A stretch of 64,000 nt of DNA, taken from NCBI GenBank assembly GCA_020633295.1, contig JACKDW010000001.1:682001-746000 (forward strand). The letters are read 5' to 3'. Position numbers and translations under genes: made by a program. Below are positions 54,858 to 64,000 of the stretch, in pieces. Within the stretch, counting starts at the first letter, position 1, and every line of letters starts with the position of its first letter. The notes beneath the pieces are model-generated. The model made no database searches, was not told where the DNA came from, and saw only the letters and a program-made list of their open reading frames with translations. The DNA comes from Myxococcales bacterium (GTDB lineage Bacteria; Myxococcota_A; Polyangia; Nannocystales; Nannocystaceae).

Positions 54858-56018
54858 TCACACCGGCGGCAGCGCGTCGCGCATCGCCTTCGCCGACTGG
54901 AAGCGGTGCGCCGGATCCTTCGCCAGCGCCTTGAGCACGATCTGCTCCCACTCCTCATCGAGATCGGGCACGAAGCGGCGCGGCGGCGTCGGCGGCTCGT
55001 TGAGCTGCGCGAGGCTGACCGCGATCGGCGTCGCGCCGGAGAACGGCGGGCGCCCGCACAGCGCGTGGTAGAGCACCGCCCCGAGCGCGTAGACGTCGGT
55101 GCGCGCGTCGACGATGCCGCCGCGGACCTGCTCCGGCGCCATGTACTCCGGCGTCCCCAGGATCACGCCGGTCGACGTCATGCCCTCGGCGTGGGTCGTG
55201 CGCGCGATCCCGAAGTCGATGATCTTCACGCGCTGCTGCTCGTCCGTGAGGATGTTGCCGGGCTTGAGGTCGCGGTGGATAACGCCCTGCGCGTGCGCGG
55301 CCTCGAGGCCGTCGCAGATCTGACCGAAGAGCTCGCGGATCTGCCGTGGCGGCAGGCGACCGTAGCGCGAGAGCATGTCGAGCAGGCTCGGGCCCGCGAC
55401 GAACTCCATCGACAGGAACAGCACGCCGCCGGACTCGCCGATGTCGTGGATCCGGACCACGTTCGGGTGCGAGATCCGGCGCGCGGTCGTGACCTCGCGG
55501 CGCATCCGCCCGGCGGCCGCGGGGTCGAGCAGCGCGAAGCCGCCGATGACCTTGACCGCGACCGACTCGCCGAGCTGCTCGTCGCGCGCGAGGAACACCG
55601 AGCCCATGCCGCCGTGCCCGAGCACGCGCTCGACCGTGAAGCGCTCGGCCAGCCGGTCGCCGGGGTTGAGCCCGAGCGAGGGCGCCGCCGGGCGCGAGAC
55701 CTCGACCGTGAGCGCGTCGCCGCTCGTCGGGTCCGCCGATGACGCGCGCGTCGGGTTGGCCATCATCAGCTGACGCGAGGCCAGGCGGTTGAGCTTCGCG
55801 TTGAGCTCGAAGTCGACGCTGCAGACGATCGACTCGAGGTGCGCGAGCCGCTGATCGACCTGCTCGGCGCGCGCCGGGTCCGCCGCGCCCTGGGGCAGCG
55901 CGAGCCGGCTGTACTTGGCGGCCTCGATCTCCGCCATGCGCTCGCGGTGCTGGTTCTTCATCCGGATCCACATGGTGATCGACCCGAAGATCACGAGCAG
56001 GATGAAGACCGCTTCCAT
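54858..56018 (-). CDS. Hanks-type Ser/Thr kinase with N-terminal membrane anchor
   Basis: About 386 residues from ATG 56018. An N-terminal TM helix (AVFILLVIFGSITMWIRM) is followed by a charged coiled coil (NQHRERMAEIEAAKYSRL ... LAHLESIVCSVDFELNAKLNRL), a PspB-like layout. The kinase domain fills the rest: GHGGMGSVF, Lys in VAVKVIGG, HRDLKPGN, DFGIAR, GTPEYMAPEQ. There is no C-terminal domain after the kinase. The 'reverse' topology compared with PknB-type receptors suggests control through the membrane or coiled coil. Confidence 0.92.
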   Translation of the reverse strand: MEAVFILLVIFGSITMWIRMKNQHRERMAEIEAAKYSRLALPQGAADPARAEQVDQRLAHLESIVCSVDFELNAKLNRLASRQLMMANPTRASSADPTSGDALTVEVSRPAAPSLGLNPGDRLAERFTVERVLGHGGMGSVFLARDEQLGESVAVKVIGGFALLDPAAAGRMRREVTTARRISHPNVVRIHDIGESGGVLFLSMEFVAGPSLLDMLSRYGRLPPRQIRELFGQICDGLEAAHAQGVIHRDLKPGNILTDEQQRVKIIDFGIARTTHAEGMTSTGVILGTPEYMAPEQVRGGIVDARTDVYALGAVLYHALCGRPPFSGATPIAVSLAQLNEPPTPPRRFVPDLDEEWEQIVLKALAKDPAHRFQSAKAMRDALPPV

Positions 56019-56102
56019 GGGCGCGCAGTGTATCAATTTCGCCGCGCGCGCTGACGCCTCGCGGGGCCGCGGCGCGCCGTCACGGGCTGCTATGCTCCGG
56101 CG

Positions 56103-56996
56103 ATGCAGCTCTTCTCTGTTGAGGGCAATTCGCAGCGCCTGGACGGCGGCGCGATGTTCGGCAACTGCCCGCGCGCGCTGTGGTCGCGCTGGTGCCCGCC
56201 CGACGAGCACAACCGGATCCCGCTGGCCTGCCGCGGGCTGCTCATCCGCGAGGACCCCGGCGCCGGCGAGCCCGCGCGAACGGTCCTGCTCGAGACAGGG
56301 ATCGGCGCGTTCTTCGAGCCCAAGCTGCGCGAGCGCTTCGGCGTCCAGGAGCCCGAGCACGTGCTGCTGCGCTCGCTCGCCGCCCGGGGCGTGCGCCCCG
56401 AGGACGTCGACATCATCGTGCTCTCGCACCTCCACTTCGACCACGCCGGCGGCCTGCTCACGCCCTGGGCCGAGGACCAGGCGCCGGCGCTCGTGTTCCC
56501 ACACGCCCGCTACGTCGTCTCCGAGGACGCGTGGCAGCGCGCGCTCCACCCCCACCCCCGCGACCGCGCCTCCTTCATCCCCGCGCTTCAGGAGCTGCTC
56601 GCCGCGACCGGTCGACTCGAGCGCGTCGCCGCGCCCGATCCGGGCGCGCTCGCGCGCAGCGAGACGCTCGGGCCGCGCTACGGGTTCACGATGTCCGAGG
56701 GCCACACCCCGGGCCTCATGCTCACGCGCGTCGAGGGCCACGCGCGCGGGCCCATCACCTTTATGGGCGACCTCATCCCCGGCGCGCCCTGGGTGCACCT
56801 GCCCATCACGATGGGCTACGACCGCTACCCCGAGCGCCTGATCGACGAGAAGCGCGTCATGCTCGAGCGCGTGCTCGCCGAGGACGGCTGGTGCTTCTTC
56901 ACCCACGACGCCGACGTCGCCGCGTGCAGGCTCGAGCGAGACGCGCGCGGCCGCTTCTCGCCCCGCGAGACGCTCGCCGAGCTCGCCTGGACGTAA
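56103..56996 (+). CDS. Metallo-beta-lactamase-fold hydrolase
   Basis: The 297-residue cytoplasmic protein has the metal-binding H109-x-H111-x-D113-H114 motif, a later His in SEGHTPGLM, an Asp in FMGDLIPG and a terminal His in FFTHD. It resembles the quorum-quenching/AHL-lactonase-like and general MBL hydrolase subgroup. The substrate is unknown. It is divergent from the kinase to its left across about 84 bases. Confidence 0.88.
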   Translation: MQLFSVEGNSQRLDGGAMFGNCPRALWSRWCPPDEHNRIPLACRGLLIREDPGAGEPARTVLLETGIGAFFEPKLRERFGVQEPEHVLLRSLAARGVRPEDVDIIVLSHLHFDHAGGLLTPWAEDQAPALVFPHARYVVSEDAWQRALHPHPRDRASFIPALQELLAATGRLERVAAPDPGALARSETLGPRYGFTMSEGHTPGLMLTRVEGHARGPITFMGDLIPGAPWVHLPITMGYDRYPERLIDEKRVMLERVLAEDGWCFFTHDADVAACRLERDARGRFSPRETLAELAWT

Positions 56997-57248
56997 CCAT
57001 CCAAACGATGAGTGAAGGAAGAACGAGTGCTCGGCGAGCGCGCGTGTCGAGCACGCCGCGAGCATCGAAGCTCATGGACCGCGCGAGCCGGCGAGGGGCC
57101 GCCCGCGGACGGCGAGCGCGACGTCACCCGTCCGCTTGATCCGCCCAGGCGCTCGCCGCCCGGAGGCCGGAAGGGCCCCCGGCGTTAACCAGCGGCACGC
57201 GACGAACGTCCGAAACAACAGCGAGCACGCGAACTGCGAGACGAACGG

Positions 57249-58061
57249 CTACTGCACGGCCGCGACCACGAGCGTCGGCAGGGCGCTGCGCGCCGCGTGC
57301 CGCTCGAGCCGGATGTCGCGGAACACGAGCGCCTGCGGGTACGTGCCGAAGTGCACGCGCAGCCACGCGTCGAGGCTCGGCTGCTGATGCGGATCGAGCA
57401 TGCGCCGGATCCCCTCGACGACGACGGTGTACTGGTCGGCTGTGGCCACGTGGCTCTCGACGAGGTTCAGCAGCTCGGGCGCCTTGACCGCGCAGGTCTC
57501 CTTGAAGTTGAGCCAGCGCGCCGCCGTGAACTCGACGGACGAGTCCGCGTGATCCGTGACGAGCCGCGCCATCGCGGTGAAGTCCCCCTCGCTGATCAGC
57601 CGGCGCACGTGCGGCTCGAGCAGCGCGAAGACGTCGGGGCGGACCGCGATCATCTCGTAGGCCGGCTCGGCCTGCAGCCAGTCCTCGGACTCCTCGAGGA
57701 ACACGACGCCGATCAGGCCCGACGCCAGCGGCAGCGCGTAGGTGAGGTTGGTGAGGCCGTGAGCGATCGGCAGCCACCGGTCATTAATCTCGTGGCGCCA
57801 CAGCACGTTGACGAGCTTGGCCAGACGATCGGGCGCGACGACCATCCGCGCCATCCGCAAGCGCCCGTTGATCACCGGCTCGTAGACGCCGACCTGGTCA
57901 AACAGGGATCGCCACTCGCCGCTCATCAACTCGAGCTTCACGTATCCCTTGCCGAGCAGCTCGAGCAGCTCTTCGCGACTGGCCCGCGAGAGGCGCTCGA
58001 GCACCCTGTCCTCAACCTTGAGGAACCGCTCCGCGCGGACGAGGTACGCGTGAACACGCAA
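57249..58061 (-). CDS. Unknown protein, possible TTG start
   Basis: The 270-residue soluble protein is not recognised. Segments with alternating hydrophobic residues (VKLELMSGEWRSLFDQVG, VVAPDRLAKLVNVLWRHEIND) suggest a mixed alpha/beta fold. The last 100 residues are helical. The frame opens with TTG at 58061; no better upstream start is in frame and there is no strong ribosome-binding site. It is convergent with the MBL hydrolase. Confidence 0.55.
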   Translation of the reverse strand: MRVHAYLVRAERFLKVEDRVLERLSRASREELLELLGKGYVKLELMSGEWRSLFDQVGVYEPVINGRLRMARMVVAPDRLAKLVNVLWRHEINDRWLPIAHGLTNLTYALPLASGLIGVVFLEESEDWLQAEPAYEMIAVRPDVFALLEPHVRRLISEGDFTAMARLVTDHADSSVEFTAARWLNFKETCAVKAPELLNLVESHVATADQYTVVVEGIRRMLDPHQQPSLDAWLRVHFGTYPQALVFRDIRLERHAARSALPTLVVAAVQ

Positions 58062-58444
58062 GGGACCCCGACGCTACCGAAATTTCGCTAAACCCTCCAC
58101 AACTAGGTTCGGCGCGTCTCACGAGCCCGCCGAGGCCAAAGCCATGCGGCCGCCAAGCGCGAAAAACGCTTCGACGCGCGAGCAGCACGCGTCACCCCGC
58201 GACGGTCTTGACGCGGAGCCGCGAGCGCGCTGGCGTGAGCGTGCGTGCACATCGCGGCGCGGACCGCCCGCGCGCGACGCCGAGGGCCGCAGCGCACGGC
58301 GATTCGCGCGAGGCGATCGCGTCCGCGTGACCCCGCGCGCGCTGGAGCGAATCCGAGCGCGCGCGGCGGGCCAGCCGACGACCCGATTTGTCGACACGTC
58401 GCGGTATCATTGCGCCCCGGACGACGCCGGGTATTGGGGGCTGC
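58062..58444. other. Divergent intergenic region, no gene seen
   Basis: 383 bases between the unknown minus-strand gene and the PPP phosphatase. Long frames here are GC-driven and lack ribosome-binding sites. Promoters for both flanking genes should lie here. I see no RNA gene or clear operator. Confidence 0.5.
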
Positions 58445-60127
<1,683 letters not shown>

Positions 60128-60323
60128 CGCGCGAGGGCTCGTCGCCGCGCGCTCGTCACCGCGCCGCGCGCGACGAGCTCGTCCACACCGGCGCGGCCGC
60201 TCCGCCGCGCGCAGCCGCGTTCGCGGGAGTTTGCGCAAGCCGCCCGCGCGCGGCGGCGCTTGCGATGCTTCGCGGCGATCGGCCATGATGCTCGCGGCCG
60301 AAAGGCGCGCGGACCGCGAAATC

Positions 60324-61277
60324 ATGAAAATCCTCGTCACTGGTTCCGGTGGTCAAGTTGGGCAAGACCTCATTCGCGGCCTGCTCGAGCGCGGTCACGA
60401 GGTCCACGGCAGCGACGTCGCCTCGCGCCCCTCGGCGCTCGGCCTCGGCGATCGCGAGCTCCCGTGGCACCTCCTCGACGTCACCGACCTCGCCGCGCTG
60501 CGTCGGCTCATCGCCCGCGAGCGCCCCGACATCATCTATCACCTGGCCGCGATCCTCAGCGCGCGCGGCGAGGAGAACCCCGGGCTCACCTACCGGGTCA
60601 ACCAGGGCGGCGTCTACAACGTGCTCGAGGCGAGCCGTGAGCACCGCGTCTCGCAGGTGCTGTTCGCCAGCACGATCGCGGTGTTCGGCCCCGGCCTGCC
60701 CGACCCCGTGCCCGACGACGTCCACCTCCAGCCGACGACCATGTACGGCGTCACCAAGGTCGGCGGTGAGCTGCTCGGCGAGTACTACAACAAGCGCTAC
60801 GGCCTCGACTTCCGCGCGGTCCGCTTCCCGGGCCTGATCTCGGCGACGCTGCCCGGCGGCGGCACCAGCGACTACGCGCCGCTGATGTACGTCGAGAGCA
60901 TGCGCACCGGCGCCTACGAGGCGTTCTGTCGCGCCGACACGCGCATCCCGATGATGTACATGCCCGACGGCATCCGCGCGCTCATCGAGCTGTCCGAGGC
61001 GCCGCGCGATCGCCTGCAGCGGACCACCTACAACATCGCCGCGTTCTCGCCGACCGCCGAGGAGATCGCCGACTCGGTCGCGCGGGCCGTCCCTGGCGCG
61101 CGCATCACCTTCAAGTCCGACCCCACCCGTCAGGCCATCCTCGACTCCTGGCCCAACGCGCTAGACGACGCGCACGCCCGCGTCGACTGGGGCTGGGCGC
61201 CCGAGTTCGACCTCGAGCGCATGACCGAGGACCTAGTCCCCAAGCTGCGCGCGCTGCTGCGCGTCAACGCGAGCTGA
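60324..61277 (+). CDS. tdh: L-threonine 3-dehydrogenase, SDR (UDP-galactose-epimerase-like) type
   Basis: About 317 residues from ATG 60324. The Rossmann motif GSGGQVGQDL, the STIAVFGP catalytic Ser/Thr region and YGVTK (Tyr-xxx-Lys) define an extended SDR. RTGAYEAFCRADTRIPMMYMPDGIRA is the signature segment of SDR-type threonine dehydrogenases. It oxidises threonine to 2-amino-3-ketobutyrate. The kbl gene follows 38 bases downstream, confirming the assignment. Confidence 0.92.
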   Translation: MKILVTGSGGQVGQDLIRGLLERGHEVHGSDVASRPSALGLGDRELPWHLLDVTDLAALRRLIARERPDIIYHLAAILSARGEENPGLTYRVNQGGVYNVLEASREHRVSQVLFASTIAVFGPGLPDPVPDDVHLQPTTMYGVTKVGGELLGEYYNKRYGLDFRAVRFPGLISATLPGGGTSDYAPLMYVESMRTGAYEAFCRADTRIPMMYMPDGIRALIELSEAPRDRLQRTTYNIAAFSPTAEEIADSVARAVPGARITFKSDPTRQAILDSWPNALDDAHARVDWGWAPEFDLERMTEDLVPKLRALLRVNAS

Positions 61278-61315
61278 GCCCCGCCCAGCGAGCCCTCCCG
61301 CCCGAAGGAGCCCCC

Positions 61316-62515
<1,200 letters not shown>

Positions 62516-62537
62516 GCGCGTCGCGTCGACGACGCGC
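62516..62537 (+). terminator. Hairpin directly after kbl
   Basis: GCGCGTCG-CGTCGA-CGACGCGC begins at the base after the kbl stop. The 8-bp perfect stem is GC-rich with no U-tract, so it is a possible Rho-assisted or non-canonical terminator. Confidence 0.4.
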
Positions 62538-62634
62538 GCGAGTCGCCCCGGGAGGTCGGCGGGCGCGATCGTGCGCGAGCCTCAACCGAGCTCGGACCGC
62601 GAGCGTGGTCGCGCCGGCGCGCGGTCGCGGGGGT

Positions 62635-64000
62635 TCACTCGAGCGCGAGGTTCGGGCAGTCCCGGGCGAGCTCGTCGCTGAGCAGACACCGCGCTCGCAC
62701 GGCCCCCGCGTCGCCCGGTACGCCGACGAGGAAGAGCTGCAGGTTCCAGCCGACCGACGCGCACTCCGGCGCGAGGTCGTCGAACAGCTCCGGCGTCGCG
62801 CCCCCGCTGTCATTGAAGAACCCGAAGCAGCCGCCCGCGCCGCTCGGGGCCACGGGCGCTCCGGTCCCGGGTGCGCGCTCACACAGCGGTAGCTCCACGG
62901 GCGGCCCCGCAGCGTCGTCCTCGACGACCACCGTGCACGAGGCGTCGATGACCGCCGTCGCCGGGTCGAGATCGAGCGCGCAGCCTTCGAAGCAGATCGG
63001 CAGGGCGACCTCACGCGCGCCGTCGACGAGCCGCGCGAGCGCGGGGCTGTAGTCGTCGTCGCAGATCGAGAACAGCGCGCGCCGATCCTCCGGCGTCGTC
63101 GGCAGCCCGAGCTCGCGGAGGCGCACAGGGGGGCGCGCGGTGTCGCCGCTGCTGCCCGTACAGCCAGGTCCAATGCCGTACTCGATCTGCTGCACCGGAT
63201 CCGGATCGTCGCGGTACTCCAGCGCCGCCGCGCCGTCGAGGTGGTACCCGCGCGGCACCCCGGTGATCAGCGAGACGACGGGATTGCGCACGAGCCCGTA
63301 CTCGTCCTCCGGGGTGAGGTCGTCGACATAGCGCGAGAGCGGGTAGAGGACCGCGTCGGGGTCTTCGTCGTTGAGGAGCGCGCCGTCGAGCGCGCGCTGC
63401 GTCGGGTTACAAGCGTAGGGACCTGGCGCGACGCCGTCGCAGGTGACGCCGGCGTTCCAGCACACCGCGCTCGTCGCCACGGCCGCGCCCGGCTCCCAGC
63501 TCCAGCTGTCCTCTTGCCCGAACAGCGCGACCTGCTCCGGGTTCCATGAGCAGTCGACCTCGTCGGTGATGAACACGATCGCGCGGTGCGCTCCGTCGCG
63601 GAAGAAGCCCGCGTTCGACTCACCCGGCGCGTAGGACCGCGAGCCCGCGAAGTGCAGGGACTCGAGCGGCGCCTCGAATCCACACCCGGTGACACCCGGG
63701 GGGAGCAGGCAGCGCAGCGCGGCGGTCAGCGCGTCGACGTCGTTGTCCTCGAGTTCATCCGTGTTGACGGGGAGCGCGGCCACGGCTTCGAAGACCGCGT
63801 CGGGGAGGTTGCTCCGGGCCCCCTGACCCTGCAGCCAGGGCCGTGGGCGCGGCGCGTCGTCGCCCTCGACCGCGGTCGGCGTCACGCCCTCCGCGAGCGC
63901 GGCGTGAACGCTGGGCTCACACCAGTCGCTGCACACCGAGCGCGCGTCGACGGTCTGCGGACCGTCGAACAGGAAGTCGTCACGGTCGCCGTCCACGCCC
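62635..64000 (-). CDS. Secreted Cys-rich protein with VWA-like region, truncated by window edge
   Basis: At least 453 residues are visible. The frame runs to the right edge, so the N-terminus (and any signal peptide) is missing. CLLPPGVTGCGFEAPLESLHFAG and HRAIVFITDEVDCSWNP resemble the VWA-like extracellular proteins common in Nannocystaceae (IVF-T-DE-DCS pattern). About 20 Cys in the visible part suggest multiple disulfides. The C-terminus is at 62635, convergent with kbl. Confidence 0.65.
   Translation of the reverse strand, partial: GVDGDRDDFLFDGPQTVDARSVCSDWCEPSVHAALAEGVTPTAVEGDDAPRPRPWLQGQGARSNLPDAVFEAVAALPVNTDELEDNDVDALTAALRCLLPPGVTGCGFEAPLESLHFAGSRSYAPGESNAGFFRDGAHRAIVFITDEVDCSWNPEQVALFGQEDSWSWEPGAAVATSAVCWNAGVTCDGVAPGPYACNPTQRALDGALLNDEDPDAVLYPLSRYVDDLTPEDEYGLVRNPVVSLITGVPRGYHLDGAAALEYRDDPDPVQQIEYGIGPGCTGSSGDTARPPVRLRELGLPTTPEDRRALFSICDDDYSPALARLVDGAREVALPICFEGCALDLDPATAVIDASCTVVVEDDAAGPPVELPLCERAPGTGAPVAPSGAGGCFGFFNDSGGATPELFDDLAPECASVGWNLQLFLVGVPGDAGAVRARCLLSDELARDCPNLALE

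Overview
The window is GC-rich DNA with NNC/NNG codon usage, and antisense frames stay open over long distances. The gene content points to a myxobacterium, most likely a member of the Nannocystaceae (suborder Nannocystineae). The reasons are the many secreted or lipoprotein genes with low-complexity Thr/Gly/Asp or Asp-Gly linkers, a MYXO-CTERM-like sorting tail on a trypsin-like protease, a myxobacterial Cys-rich disulfide repeat, four Hanks-type Ser/Thr kinases, an AgmX/PglI-type domain on one kinase, and several ECF sigma factors. Genus assignment is inference. No tRNA, rRNA, CRISPR array, IS element or complete prophage was seen.

Layout. 0.2-6.7 kb: an SGNH-hydrolase lipoprotein, a flavin oxidoreductase with a repeat-rich C-terminal tail, lysA, ribA and a Fic-family protein whose catalytic His is replaced. 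6.9-11.5 kb: rsmH-ftsL-PBP(PASTA), then a thioredoxin-fold protein. 11.5-15.4 kb: secreted trypsin-like protease, coiled-coil protein, GNAT, SseB-like protein translationally coupled to murE (15.4-16.9 kb). 17-25.6 kb: small lipoprotein, agmatinase-like ureohydrolase, acyltransferase/GNAT pair, large helical protein, Ser/Thr kinase, AhpD-like protein, and a periplasmic/membrane protein with a 13-bp tandem array on its stop codon. 25.7-32.4 kb: murF (minus strand), HNH nuclease, mraY, murD, and a GT39-like membrane glycosyltransferase. 32.5-38.6 kb: a 26-residue membrane protein and two divergent ECF sigma-factor operons. One operon encodes sigma factor, membrane anti-sigma-like protein, a lipoprotein built of Cys-Cys octapeptide repeats, and a frameshifted envelope protein. 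38.7-51 kb: beta-propeller lipoprotein, an AT-rich divergent intergenic region with DnaA-box-like sites, two kinases, a 137-bp repeat element, TfoX-N protein, a TrkA-N/RCK membrane protein, a fibrinogen-like lipoprotein, and two more members of a paralogous TPR/two-TM family. 51.3-64 kb: ftsW, TerB-like protein, stand-alone tail-collar protein, soluble histidine kinase, membrane Ser/Thr kinase, MBL hydrolase, unknown protein, PPP phosphatase, a threonine-catabolism pair (SDR-type tdh and kbl), and the edge of a secreted Cys-rich protein.

How it fits together. Eight division and cell-wall genes (rsmH, ftsL, ftsI-like, murE, murF, mraY, murD, ftsW) occur in canonical dcw order but are spread over about 46 kb. 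Signalling genes, lipoproteins and envelope genes lie between them. lysA supplies the meso-diaminopimelate pathway end point used by MurE, which carries the DNPR motif. The four kinases, one PPP-family phosphatase and two ECF systems suggest a region devoted to envelope growth and its regulation. The functional links are inference from proximity.

The most distinctive novel element is the operon at 34.2-38.6 kb, with 28 Cys-Cys pairs in a periodic lipoprotein. Several coding tandem repeats also stand out, all with periods that are multiples of three, as does a tiny membrane protein gene with ideal translation signals.
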